This document shows positions 53,853-62,680 of a DNA stretch of 64,000 bases, piece after piece (within the stretch, counting starts at the first letter, position 1; every line of letters begins with the position of its first letter). Under the pieces are notes generated by a model that did not search any database, was not told where the DNA came from, and saw only the letters and a program-made list of their open reading frames with translations. The stretch comes from Mitsuokella multacida DSM 20544 (GTDB lineage: Bacteria; Bacillota; Negativicutes; Selenomonadales; Selenomonadaceae), in assembly GCF_000155955.1 (NCBI RefSeq), contig NZ_GG697142.2:732534-796533 (forward strand), read 5' to 3'. Position numbers and translations under genes: made by a program.

Positions 53853-55067
53853 ATGCGAAATCGTTGGCTTATTGCGTTGGCGGCCATCGGCATCCACATC
53901 TCGATCGGCAGTGTCTACGCTTGGAGTGTCCTGACGCGGCCAATCATGGCAGAGATGGACATCACGCTTTCGGAGACGACGGGCGTCTTCTCGACGGCCA
54001 TCCTCTTCCTCGGCATCACGACGTGCTTCCTAGGCAATTTCGTCGAGAAGATCGGCCCGAAGAAGAGCGGTCTTTTATCGACGCTGTTTTTCGGCCTGGC
54101 GATGTTCGGCACGTATCTGGCGATTTCCTGGCACAACCTGCCGCTCATCTACCTCTGCTATGGCGCGCTCGGCGGCGTGGGCATCGGCATCGGCTACATG
54201 GCACCGGTCTCGACGCTGATTCGCTATTTCCCGCACAACCGCGGCCTCGCGACGGGACTGGCCATCATGGGCTTCGGCTTTGCGACGCTGTTTGCCGGGC
54301 CGACGATGCAGCAGGTCACGGCTTCCTTCGGCATCGCTGAGAACTTCCTGATCATGGGCACGCTTTACGTGGCTGTCATGCTCGCGGCGTCGCTCTACCT
54401 CAAGCCGCCTGTGGACGGCGAGGCCCGCGTACACGCAAAGATGCAGGTCGAGACGGGGCCGACGGCTGCAGATGCGCTCAAGACCTGGCAGTTTGCCTCG
54501 CTCTGGTGGGTGTTCTTCGTCAACATCGCCTGCGGTATCGCGCTCTTCGCGCTCGCGGCACCGATGGCGCAGGATGTCATCGGCATGGACGCGGGTTCTG
54601 CGGCAGCAATGGTCGGCCTCATCGGTCTCTTTAACGGCGGCGGCCGCTTCATCTGGTCGACGGTTTCGGACTACATCGGTCGCGGCCGCATGTACGCGCT
54701 GTTCTTCCTCATGGAGATGGTTGCGTTCTGGCAGCTCGGCAACACGCGCGACATCTTCCTGTTCCAGGCCATGATCTTCCTGATCACGAGCTGCTCGGGC
54801 GGCGGCTTCTCTGTCATGCCGGCGTACCTCACAGACCTCTTCGGCACGCGCCTCCTGGGCGCTGTTCACGGCCGCATGCTGACGGCCTGGGCGGCTGCCG
54901 GCATCGTCGGCCCGATGCTTGTCTCGTGGCTGCGCGCCCAGACGGGCGGCTATACGGTTCCGCTGCTCTTTTTTGCGGGCTGTTTTGTCCTCAACTTCAT
55001 CATCGCCCTCGTGCTGCAGCGCTTCGGCATCGCCAGAGCTGCCGCGCGTTTCCACGCCGCGGCTTGA
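53853..55067 (+). CDS. OFA-family MFS transporter (oxalate/formate antiporter type)
   Basis: 404 residues and twelve spans. The N-terminus WLIALAAIGIHISIGSVYAWSVLTRPI and GGVGIGIGYMAPVSTLIRYFP are typical of OFA carriers, which move small monocarboxylates such as oxalate/formate or lactate. ATG 53853 follows GGGGGAA. Its neighbour cooS is a one-carbon enzyme, which makes a formate-type substrate conceivable; that is inference only. Confidence 0.88.
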   Translation: MRNRWLIALAAIGIHISIGSVYAWSVLTRPIMAEMDITLSETTGVFSTAILFLGITTCFLGNFVEKIGPKKSGLLSTLFFGLAMFGTYLAISWHNLPLIYLCYGALGGVGIGIGYMAPVSTLIRYFPHNRGLATGLAIMGFGFATLFAGPTMQQVTASFGIAENFLIMGTLYVAVMLAASLYLKPPVDGEARVHAKMQVETGPTAADALKTWQFASLWWVFFVNIACGIALFALAAPMAQDVIGMDAGSAAAMVGLIGLFNGGGRFIWSTVSDYIGRGRMYALFFLMEMVAFWQLGNTRDIFLFQAMIFLITSCSGGGFSVMPAYLTDLFGTRLLGAVHGRMLTAWAAAGIVGPMLVSWLRAQTGGYTVPLLFFAGCFVLNFIIALVLQRFGIARAAARFHAAA

Positions 55068-55100
55068 CGCGTGCGGCCTGCCGGCTGGAATCGTGTTACA

Positions 55101-55208
55101 ATGATATCTCTGGTCAAGGGAACCATGGTGCGCGCGACGACGGAGACCAATCTGCGTCAGACGGTGCAGCAGGTCATGCATCTGCTGTACGCCAAAGATG
55201 TGGATTGA
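55101..55208 (+). CDS. Possible 35-residue small protein upstream of cooS
   Basis: A short frame from ATG 55101 with GC-rich third codon positions like the neighbours, ending at TGA 55206-55208 inside the cooS -35 box. No good ribosome-binding site is visible (GTGTTACAATG). It could be a gene remnant, a leader peptide or chance. Confidence 0.3.
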   Translation: MISLVKGTMVRATTETNLRQTVQQVMHLLYAKDVD

Positions 55209-55233
55209 CAAATGTGCGCGGAGCCGCTATCAT
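55205..55233 (+). promoter_or_regulatory. cooS promoter
   Basis: TTGACA (55205-55210), 17 bp, TATCAT (55228-55233). The region between it and the start (55234-55320) is AT-rich. Confidence 0.75.
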
Positions 55234-55320
55234 AGTAGATGAGAATAAAGCATATTAATTATATATGTTTACCGTTAATAAACTGTGAACTGTATGAAAG
55301 ACAGGAGCGAGGAGAGCAAT

Positions 55321-57405
55321 ATGGCGGAAGAGAAACACACGCATCATCATCACGAGCATGACCATGAGCACGGTCATCACCACCACCATCATGAGGATGG
55401 CCCGCTGAAGCCGGGCGAGCATCCAGACTGGCGCACGCATGTCCACGCGCCGGGCGAGCATCACGAAGTCGGTGTCAACGACTACATGACGGCCATCGCG
55501 GCGTACCGCAAGACGTTTGCCTCGAAGGAAGATGTCCTCGAGCAGACGCCGGACCCGGCTGTGCGCGAGATGATCAAGTATCTCGGCCAGCTCGGCTGCG
55601 ACACGGTCTTTGACCGCTTCGACCAACAGAAGCCGCAGTGCACGTTCGGTCTGGCGGGCGTCTGCTGCAAGAACTGCAACATGGGCCCGTGCAAGATTAC
55701 GAAGAAGAGCCCGCTCGGCGTTTGCGGTGCAGATGCCGATGTCATCGTGGCGCGCAACCTGCTGCGCAGCGCGGCCGCAGGCGTCGCCCAGCATGGCGCG
55801 CATGCCCGTGAGATCCTGCTCTCGATGAAGTTCGTCGCGGAGGGCCGCCTCAAGCTGCCAATCCTCGGCGAGAAGAAACTGCGTACGGTCTCGAAGGCGT
55901 TCGGCCTCGAGACGGAGGGCAAGTCGGCCCGCGAGCTCACGGGTGAGCTCGCCGACATCCTGCTCGAGGACCTGAGCCGCGCCGTCCCCGATGACTACAA
56001 GACCATCCGCGTGATGGCGCCGAAGGAGCGCCAGGATGTCTGGGACAAGCTCGACATCATCCCCATAAGCGCCTACAACGAGGTCTTCGACTCGTACCAC
56101 CGCACGGCTGTCGGCACGGACGGCGACTGGGAGAGCCTCATGCAGGAGTTCCTGCGCTGCGGCCTCGCCTTCTGCTTCACGGGCGTCGTCGCCGCGAACA
56201 TCGGCACGGACGTGCTCTTCGGCAACGGCCACCGCGCGACGTCGAAGGTCAACATCGGTGCGCTCAAGGAGGGCTGGGTCAACATCGCCGTGCACGGCCA
56301 TCTGCCGACGCTCGTCAGTGAGATCGTGCGCATCGGCCGCACGCCGGAGATGATCGAGCTCGCGAAGGCACATGGCGCAAAGGGCATCCAGTTCTATGGC
56401 GTCTGCTGTTCCTGTCTCGCTGCCATGTACCGCTATGAGGGCGTCATCCCGCTCTCGAATGCTGTCGGTGCGGAGCTCGTGCTCGGCACGGGCGCGCTCG
56501 ACCTCTGGTGCGCCGATGTGCAGGACGTCTATCCTGCCATTATGGATGTGGCGCGCTGCTTCAAGACGACCGTCGTCACGACGTCGGAGAATGCCCGTCT
56601 GCCGGGCGCGGAGCACTACGCCTACGACCATCATCACGCGAATGTCGAGGACACGGAGAAGATTGCGCGCAAGATCGTCACGCGTGCTATCGAGAGCTTT
56701 GCCGCACGCCGCGACATCCCTGTGCACATCCCAAAGTACGAGGTGACGGCCGAGGTCGGCTTCACGGCGGAGAATGTCGCCGAGCAGTTCGATGGCTTCA
56801 AGGGCCTCTACGAGGCGCTCAAGGACGGCCGCATCCGCGGTATCTGCAACATCGTCGGCTGCTCGAATCCGCGCGTCGTCTACGAGCGCGCCACACTCGA
56901 TGTCGCGCGCACGCTGATCCAGAACAATGTCCTGATCCTGACGAACGGCTGCGCCTCCTTCCCGCTGCTGAAGATGGGCCTCTGCAGCAAGGAAGGCGCG
57001 GAGGAGGCCGGCGCTTCGCTGCAGGCCTTCCTCAAGGAGAACGAGCTGCCGCCTGTCTGGCATGTCGGCGAATGTGTCGACAATACACGTTCCTCGGCCA
57101 TCCTCGGCGGCATCGCTGCCGTCGCGGGCGTGGCCATCAAGGACATGCCGTACGCCTTCTCGAGCCCAGAGTGGTCGAACGAGAAGGGGCTCGACGCCTC
57201 TCTGGCCTTTCGCCTCTTTGGCATCGATTCCTACCACTGCGTCGAGCCGCCAGTCCAAGGCTCGACGAAGGTCGAGAACTTCCTCAAGCGCGACACGAAG
57301 GAGACCCTCGGTGCCGTCATGCACGTCAACGTCGACCCGCTTGCCCTCGGCAAGGAGATCGTCGCGGACATCGAGGCCCAGCGCCAGAAGCTCGGCTGGG
57401 ACTGA
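55321..57405 (+). CDS. cooS: Anaerobic Ni-Fe carbon monoxide dehydrogenase CooS with His-rich N-terminus
   Basis: Catalyses reversible CO oxidation to CO2. 694 residues. The B/D-cluster segment CTFGLAGVCCKNCNMGPC begins at C107. C-cluster ligands are all present: HGH 325-327, C362, C397, C514, C544 and C585, with the acid-base lysine K622 in EWSNEKG. Unusually, residues 6-24 are almost only His, Glu and Asp (14 His in the first 27), resembling nickel-storage tails. No cooF, cooC, cooJ or acetyl-CoA synthase gene is adjacent. ATG 55321 follows GAGGAGAG. Confidence 0.95.
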   Translation: MAEEKHTHHHHEHDHEHGHHHHHHEDGPLKPGEHPDWRTHVHAPGEHHEVGVNDYMTAIAAYRKTFASKEDVLEQTPDPAVREMIKYLGQLGCDTVFDRFDQQKPQCTFGLAGVCCKNCNMGPCKITKKSPLGVCGADADVIVARNLLRSAAAGVAQHGAHAREILLSMKFVAEGRLKLPILGEKKLRTVSKAFGLETEGKSARELTGELADILLEDLSRAVPDDYKTIRVMAPKERQDVWDKLDIIPISAYNEVFDSYHRTAVGTDGDWESLMQEFLRCGLAFCFTGVVAANIGTDVLFGNGHRATSKVNIGALKEGWVNIAVHGHLPTLVSEIVRIGRTPEMIELAKAHGAKGIQFYGVCCSCLAAMYRYEGVIPLSNAVGAELVLGTGALDLWCADVQDVYPAIMDVARCFKTTVVTTSENARLPGAEHYAYDHHHANVEDTEKIARKIVTRAIESFAARRDIPVHIPKYEVTAEVGFTAENVAEQFDGFKGLYEALKDGRIRGICNIVGCSNPRVVYERATLDVARTLIQNNVLILTNGCASFPLLKMGLCSKEGAEEAGASLQAFLKENELPPVWHVGECVDNTRSSAILGGIAAVAGVAIKDMPYAFSSPEWSNEKGLDASLAFRLFGIDSYHCVEPPVQGSTKVENFLKRDTKETLGAVMHVNVDPLALGKEIVADIEAQRQKLGWD

Positions 57406-57437
57406 GTGCGTGGCACACAGCTGCATGAGATGGAAAA

Positions 57438-57470
57438 GAGAGACCTGCTGCACGGCGGCAGGTCTCTTTG
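57438..57470 (+). terminator. Probable terminator after cooS
   Basis: GAGACCTGC pairs with GCAGGTCTC, followed by TTT. The stem is strong but the T run is short. Confidence 0.65.
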
Positions 57471-57496
57471 CAGTTTGGGCGCGAAAGGGCTATACT
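57468..57496 (+). promoter_or_regulatory. Promoter of the coiled-coil gene
   Basis: TTGCAG (57468-57473), 17 bp, TATACT (57491-57496); the -35 overlaps the end of the cooS terminator. Confidence 0.7.
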
Positions 57497-57527
57497 AGAG
57501 GGCAGATAAATCTTGCGGGGTGATTTT

Positions 57528-58475
57528 ATGGCAAATGTCAAGACATATAAGATGGAGCCGGAGACGAGCGAAAAGCTCCAGAAAATCTGTGAGGAGCTCA
57601 ACCTGACCTGGGATGGGACGTTCCAGACGCTCGCGAATCTCTACATGCAGCAGAAGGCCATCGGAGCGTTGCCGGAGCGCGGCATGGAAGTCAAGGAGTT
57701 CCAGAGTCTCTTGAACCGCGTCTCGGAGGCATTCACCTATGCGCTGACGGTCAACGCGGATGCAGAGGAGCGCATCCGCCAGGAGTTCGCGAAGAAATTC
57801 GCGGCCCAGCAGCAGGACCTTGCCGCCGAGAAGACGCGCGCTGATCTGGCGGCGAAGGCGGCGAAGGAAGCGGAACTCCGGGCCAAGGAGCAGGAGGGGC
57901 AGGCAAAGACCCTGCGCGAGCAGATGGAGAAGCTCACGCGCGACCTCAGTCATGCCAAGGAGGATGCCCGCCTCGCAGCCAAGGCACAGGCGGATTCCCT
58001 TGCCGATAAGGAGCGCCTCAACGCCCTGCAGGCCCAGCAGATTGCCGCGCTGACGAAGGAGAATGAGGCCTGCCGTGAGCAGGCGGCCGCGGCAAAGGAG
58101 ATCCAGGCACAGGCGGATGAGCTGCACCGGAGACTTGAAGCGGCTGAGCAGGCGCGCAGGCAGGCAGAGGCGCAGGTGGAAAAACTGCGCAGAGCTCTTG
58201 AAGAGAAAGAGCAGGAGATGAAGGCGCGCACCAATGCGCTCGAAGAGCAGTACACGCATGAGAAGCGTATGCTGCTCATGAAGGCCGAGAATGAGCGCCA
58301 GTCGGCCGTGCTCACCGTCAAGTCGGAGTACGCCGCGCGCATCGAGTCCCTGCAGGAAAAGTACATGGAAAAGCTGGCCGCCACCTACAATGCCGGGCAG
58401 CAGACGCAGCCAGACGCTCAGGCTCCGGCAGCAGAGGCAAAGGCAGCAGAAAGAAAGGCGGCGGATCCGGAATGA
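57528..58475 (+). CDS. Coiled-coil protein with ribbon-helix-helix-like N-terminus
   Basis: 315 residues. The first ~45 (KTYKMEPETSEKLQKICEEL, NLTWDGTFQTLANLY) resemble an RHH/CopG-type DNA-binding fold. The remainder is a long Ala/Glu/Lys/Gln coiled coil (about 75-285), ending in an Ala/Pro tail. No membrane span is visible. ATG 57528 follows GGGGTGA. It resembles KfrA-like or SMC-like architectures only in outline. Its stop overlaps the deacetylase start. Confidence 0.75.
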   Translation: MANVKTYKMEPETSEKLQKICEELNLTWDGTFQTLANLYMQQKAIGALPERGMEVKEFQSLLNRVSEAFTYALTVNADAEERIRQEFAKKFAAQQQDLAAEKTRADLAAKAAKEAELRAKEQEGQAKTLREQMEKLTRDLSHAKEDARLAAKAQADSLADKERLNALQAQQIAALTKENEACREQAAAAKEIQAQADELHRRLEAAEQARRQAEAQVEKLRRALEEKEQEMKARTNALEEQYTHEKRMLLMKAENERQSAVLTVKSEYAARIESLQEKYMEKLAATYNAGQQTQPDAQAPAAEAKAAERKAADPE

Positions 58476-59416
58476 ATATGGCGAGGAAGAGAAATGAAGC
58501 TGATGGGAAGAGCAGGGGGTATCGTCTCTGCCTGCTTTTGGCCGGCATCCTGCTCGTGAGCGCAGTGCTGCTTTCGGGCTGTGGCGCCCCGAAGGCGGCA
58601 GAGCCTGATGGTGGAGCCGAGTCGTCTTCTTCCGCATCGGAGACAGCCGCTGTTGACGATGGAGACGCCTGTGTCATCGCAGCCGACGACTTCTCAAACC
58701 TGCAGCTCTCCGATCCGACCGTACCGGTCTACGACAGGTACACGCTGTCTGAGCGCCGCGCGAAGGGGCTGACGACGGTGATGCCGGACCTCACGCCCTA
58801 TAAAGAGGGCAAGGTCGTCTACCTGACCTTCGACGATGGCCCCGACGACAAGAACACGCCGGCCATCCTCGACATCCTCAAGGAGAACGGGGTCCATGCG
58901 ACCTTCTATGTGACAGGCCAGCATGCAGAGCTCCATCCCGACGTTCTGCAGCGCATCTACGCTGAGCATCACGCCATCGGCAACCACAGCTACGACCACG
59001 ACTACAAGAAGCTCTACACATCGCCGGACGCCTTCCTCTCGGAGATGGAGCGGACCGATGAGATCATCCACGGCATCCTCGGCGTGCGCCCGCTGATCCT
59101 GCGCGCACCGGGCGGCGTCATCGGCCATTTCACGAAGGCCTACGAACCGGCACTCAAGGCCAGTGGCTATGTTGAGCACGACTGGAATGTCAGCTCGGCC
59201 GATGCAGCGCCGAACCACCCCGTTGCACAGGACTTCATCGACAACATCGACGGGCAGACTGACCAGCCAGTCGCAGCGCACGCGGCCATCATCCTCATGC
59301 ACTGCTCCGAAGGCCATGAAGAGACCGTAAAGGCATTGCCAGAGATCATCCGCATCCTCAAGGCGAAGGGCTATACCTTCGGCGTCGTCACGCCGATGAC
59401 CCCGCAGCCATGGTGA
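58472..59416 (+). CDS. Polysaccharide deacetylase lipoprotein (NodB domain)
   Basis: 314 residues. Lipobox LLSGC near residue 35, a Ser/Ala linker, then a NodB domain (about 115-312). TFDDGPDDKNTP carries the catalytic and metal aspartates; HHAIGNHSYDHDY has the HxxxH-type metal site, RAPGG follows, and ILMHCS is the last motif. It likely deacetylates peptidoglycan or another envelope glycan. The ATGA overlap couples it to the coiled-coil gene; ATG 58478 is an alternative start. Confidence 0.9.
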   Translation: MNMARKRNEADGKSRGYRLCLLLAGILLVSAVLLSGCGAPKAAEPDGGAESSSSASETAAVDDGDACVIAADDFSNLQLSDPTVPVYDRYTLSERRAKGLTTVMPDLTPYKEGKVVYLTFDDGPDDKNTPAILDILKENGVHATFYVTGQHAELHPDVLQRIYAEHHAIGNHSYDHDYKKLYTSPDAFLSEMERTDEIIHGILGVRPLILRAPGGVIGHFTKAYEPALKASGYVEHDWNVSSADAAPNHPVAQDFIDNIDGQTDQPVAAHAAIILMHCSEGHEETVKALPEIIRILKAKGYTFGVVTPMTPQPW

Positions 59417-59450
59417 TGGGACGGCAAAAATAAAAACGACGAAAGAGGAA

Positions 59451-59488
59451 AAAGAACGGACTGTCCGGAAGGAAAACAGTCCGTTCTT
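59451..59488 (+). terminator. Hairpin after the deacetylase
   Basis: AAGAACGGACTGT pairs with ACAGTCCGTTCTT. There is no T run, so termination is less certain. Confidence 0.55.
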
Positions 59489-59547
59489 GTCGTATCTATA
59501 CACGAATAACAAGAATGACACGGATAATGGGGAAGAGAGGGAAATGG

Positions 59548-61368
59548 ATGAAGCCAAATGCGAGCAGGCCACGTTCTAAGAACATCATCATCACGGCCTG
59601 TGTCTTCTTGGTTGGGCTCATGTGCTGGGGCATCATGCTGCAGGATCTCTACAACAAGCGCATGACGTCGTTGCGCGATCACTGCCGTCTCGATGCCGTC
59701 GTGTTTGCTGATGAGCTCCAGCAGGACTTCTCGGAGGGTGAATCCATCGTCAATGGGCTGGCCATGAGCATTGCCAACAGCAAAGGCCGCATGATGGGGG
59801 ACTTTGACCGCATCACGGACTACGTCGTCCGGCGCAGTGAAATCCCGATTGACAGTGTCCAGCTGCTGCCGGGCGGCGTAGTCCGCTCAGTCTACCCTGC
59901 GTCCAAGCAGAGCACACTGGGGGTTGATGCATTTGCCACGCCGCAGGGCGAGCTCGCCCTGCAGTATGCAGAGCAGAACCATGAGCTCATCATACTTGAA
60001 CCGACGGATTCGCAGTCGGACGGTATGGCACTGGCGATGATGATGCCGGTCTTCCTGGATGTCGGGTCGAGCCGCCCGCAAGAGCTCTGGGGCTTTACGG
60101 CGGTCTACATCAAGGTCCCCGACGTCTTCTCGCAGACGGTCACCAACATGGACAAGTCGGGCTTGGCATACCGCCTTGAGAAGACGGGCTTCAGCTATAA
60201 CGACTATGCGACCATCCTGGAGTCGGACGTCGCGCCGGTCGACCCTGTCAGCTATACCTTCTCTTATGGCGGCTGCCAGTGGCGCATGCAACTTGCACCG
60301 CGCGAGGGCTGGAAAGTGATGGGCTCGTTTGGTGCAGCTGCTGCTCTTGGCTTCATGGCCCTGCTCATGCTGACGGCGCTGACCTACATCCTGCTCTTCA
60401 TGCACGACAAGCAGAAGAACCTGCGGCGTCTGGCCATGACCGACCAGCTCACGGGGCTTCTCAACCGCCACGGCCTCGAAGCCATCATCAAGGCGCAGCT
60501 CAATGGCGGACGGTTGCAGCAGGCCCTCTTCGTGCAGCTCGACATTGATGATTTCAAGCTCATCAATGATATCAACGGCCACCAGGTCGGCGATGGAGCC
60601 TTGCGCCATCTCGCCATCATCATGCGCGTCTTCTTCCCGCGCGAGGCCGTCCTGGCCCGCAACGGCGGTGATGAGTTCATCATCGTGCTGCCGACCGATG
60701 ACCTGGCGGCTGCCGAGCGCATCGTGCGTGACTTCGTCAGCCTCAAGAAGGAGTTCAACTATCAGCAGACGGTCTATCACTACACCATCTCGATGGGATA
60801 TGCCGTCTATTCGGCCGACCGGGCAGATGGGAAAGCGCCACTCGATGTGCTTCGCGATGCGGATACGGCGCTCTACACGGTCAAGCTGCATGGCAAGAAC
60901 GGCTGCCGCCGCTATGCACCCGGCATGACGGCGGCGCGCCGCGTGCAGATGGGCTTCTCGCTGCGCGATGTTGTCTTCAACCTGCCAGCCTCCATCCTGA
61001 TCTACGATGCGGAGGGGGAGGACATCCTGTTTGCCAATGAAGAACTCATCGCCCTGTTCGAGTGCGAGGATCTCGATGATTTCCTTCACTACACAAAACA
61101 CAGCTTCCGCGGCGTCGTCCATCCCGACGACTACGATCGGGTGAATACGAGCATCTGGCAACAAGTCTACGCTTGCACGAACCGGCACGACAAGGAGAAC
61201 GATGCGGTCAACTACCGCATCATCACGAAGCGCGGCAGGGTGCGCTGGGTCATCGACCGCGGCCGCCTCGTCCAGAGCGAACGCTACGGCAGGATCTTCT
61301 ACGTCATCCTGATTCCCGACGAGCAGATGGATGCGATGCATGCGCCGTCCGATAGAACGGACGGATGA
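59548..61368 (+). CDS. Membrane diguanylate cyclase with C-terminal PAS domain
   Basis: 606 residues. Span 1 (IIITACVFLVGLMCWGIML), an extracytoplasmic sensor region (about 35-265, CHASE-like), span 2 (about 270-292), a GGDEF domain (MTDQLTGLLNRHG to RRYAPG) with NGGDEF at 372-377, and a C-terminal PAS (VFNLPASILIYDAEGEDILFANEE...). The signature is intact, so it should make cyclic-di-GMP. The RxxD inhibitory site before GGDEF is absent. PAS after GGDEF is a less common order. ATG 59548 follows GAGAGGGA. Confidence 0.9.
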   Translation: MKPNASRPRSKNIIITACVFLVGLMCWGIMLQDLYNKRMTSLRDHCRLDAVVFADELQQDFSEGESIVNGLAMSIANSKGRMMGDFDRITDYVVRRSEIPIDSVQLLPGGVVRSVYPASKQSTLGVDAFATPQGELALQYAEQNHELIILEPTDSQSDGMALAMMMPVFLDVGSSRPQELWGFTAVYIKVPDVFSQTVTNMDKSGLAYRLEKTGFSYNDYATILESDVAPVDPVSYTFSYGGCQWRMQLAPREGWKVMGSFGAAAALGFMALLMLTALTYILLFMHDKQKNLRRLAMTDQLTGLLNRHGLEAIIKAQLNGGRLQQALFVQLDIDDFKLINDINGHQVGDGALRHLAIIMRVFFPREAVLARNGGDEFIIVLPTDDLAAAERIVRDFVSLKKEFNYQQTVYHYTISMGYAVYSADRADGKAPLDVLRDADTALYTVKLHGKNGCRRYAPGMTAARRVQMGFSLRDVVFNLPASILIYDAEGEDILFANEELIALFECEDLDDFLHYTKHSFRGVVHPDDYDRVNTSIWQQVYACTNRHDKENDAVNYRIITKRGRVRWVIDRGRLVQSERYGRIFYVILIPDEQMDAMHAPSDRTDG

Positions 61369-61400
61369 GTGAGCTCCTGTGCCATATCTCGCATCCCTGC

Positions 61401-61480
61401 TTGATGAAATCGCGCGCCTGTGCTATAATCAAGACCATAAAGACACGCAACGAAGCGGCTACGCTCTCTGCGTGTCTTTT
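61401..61480 (+). ncRNA. Promoter directly followed by a terminator hairpin (short RNA candidate)
   Basis: TTGATG (61401-61406), 17 bp, and extended TATAAT (61424-61429) would start RNA near 61436. The transcript immediately forms AAAGACACGCA/TGCGTGTCTTT (61439-61449 with 61469-61479) with an inner AGCG/CGCT stem and ends in TTTT. The product would be about 45 nt, or an attenuator for the next gene. Confidence 0.45.
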
Positions 61481-61552
61481 GCTATCTCCAGACGATGCAA
61501 TCGTTCAAGTCCATTTTCAGTTCACGCTGTGTATATGTGAGGAGGATGCCTT

Positions 61553-61942
61553 ATGATCAGTTTCCCATTGTTCACCGAACTCGAAGCCAAACGCGATACC
61601 ATCAATGCCAAATTTCACCGCGAGACGGAGCCACAGCTCATCGAGCGCTTCCAGCAGTTCGGCTTCGTGCCGCGCGATGGGGAAGATCCGCACTACATGT
61701 CTCTCAAAGAGAAGAGCACGGGCAACCTCTACCTGCTGACCTGCAGTGCCTATGAGATCACCATCATGTTCGAGCACATCCGGACGGGAGAGGCCATCAA
61801 GATCTGCGAGATCAGCAACTTCGCCCTGAGCGCACACACCATTATGAACATCGTCATCGCCTCGATTGACAGCTGGCTGCAGTACGGCGTCGTCTACGAC
61901 TACCGCAAGGCACAGAATTTCGAGGACTACCTGATGAAGTGA
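61553..61942 (+). CDS. Hypothetical protein (129 residues)
   Basis: Cytoplasmic alpha/beta protein with no signal peptide or membrane span (ISFPLFTELEAKRDTINAK, GNLYLLTCSAYEITIMFEHI). ATG 61553 follows GAGGAGGA. Codon use matches the neighbours. No family recognised. Possibly controlled by the short hairpin RNA or attenuator just upstream. Confidence 0.75.
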   Translation: MISFPLFTELEAKRDTINAKFHRETEPQLIERFQQFGFVPRDGEDPHYMSLKEKSTGNLYLLTCSAYEITIMFEHIRTGEAIKICEISNFALSAHTIMNIVIASIDSWLQYGVVYDYRKAQNFEDYLMK

Positions 61943-61951
61943 CGCCCCATA

Positions 61952-61978
61952 TAGCACTTTTTAGCACTCGGTAGCACT
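61952..61978 (+). repeat. Three TAGCACT direct repeats at 10-bp spacing
   Basis: TAGCACT begins at 61952, 61962 and 61972, one helical turn apart, 40-66 bp upstream of an extended -10 (TGCTATAAT, 62016-62023) for the lipoprotein gene. Likely a regulator-binding array. Confidence 0.6.
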
Positions 61979-62063
61979 TTTGCAGCGGGAAAACTCTCAG
62001 AGCGTCGAGAATCATGCTATAATATCCTCAGTATCAATTCATTTGCGAAAAGAGGGAAATAGC

Positions 62064-62648
62064 ATGAAGAAACTCATTGCCGTGGGCCTGTTGGCGCTCG
62101 TCATGGCGTCCCTGCTGCTCGGCTGCGGCCAGGCCAAGCTGACCTCGCAGGAAGTCAAGGGCGGCGTGACCAGCCTGCAGATGGACCTGCCGTTCACATT
62201 GGAACAGCAGCCGAAGGAAGAAGCCGCCAAGTCGAACGATTACGTCAAGTCCATCACGGACAGTCGGGTCACGCAGGCCAAGGGCATGGACTTCCATCTG
62301 ATGCAGTTCACGACGTACGTCATGAACACCGACAAGCTCAAGAGCGACGCGGCGAGCAAGGCACAGTTCGAGAAGAAGGCGCTAGACGGCTATCTGACCG
62401 CCTTCGAGCAGAATGCCAAGGCCAAAGAGACCTCGCGCGATGCCAAGAATATCCAGATCTCCGGCAAGGATGCGAGCGTCACGACCGTCCAGTGCAAGAT
62501 GCGCGGCGAGGATGAGACGTTGAAGGTCGTCTTCCTGCCGCTGCCCGAGGAGTACTGGTTCATCGCCATCGCCTACCCGAAGGAGCACGAGGACGACCAG
62601 GGCAAACTCGCCGACAAGATCATCAGCAGCATCCAGCTCAAAGAGTGA
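62064..62648 (+). CDS. Small lipoprotein of unknown function
   Basis: 194 residues; signal MKKLIAVGLLALVMASLLLGC with lipobox LLLGC. The mature part resembles small beta-rich lipoproteins (GGVTSLQMDLPFTLEQQP, EEYWFIAIAYPKE). ATG 62064 follows GAGGGA. Single-gene unit with the TAGCACT repeats upstream. Confidence 0.8.
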   Translation: MKKLIAVGLLALVMASLLLGCGQAKLTSQEVKGGVTSLQMDLPFTLEQQPKEEAAKSNDYVKSITDSRVTQAKGMDFHLMQFTTYVMNTDKLKSDAASKAQFEKKALDGYLTAFEQNAKAKETSRDAKNIQISGKDASVTTVQCKMRGEDETLKVVFLPLPEEYWFIAIAYPKEHEDDQGKLADKIISSIQLKE

Positions 62649-62680
62649 CCGGCCCGAAGAAGAAAAATTGTCAGAATCAG

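Noticed and set aside
55255..57453. A 732-codon open frame antisense to cooS
   Set aside because: Frames opposite to GC-rich genes stay open by codon bias. It has no domain-like sequence, and cooS on the other strand is certain.
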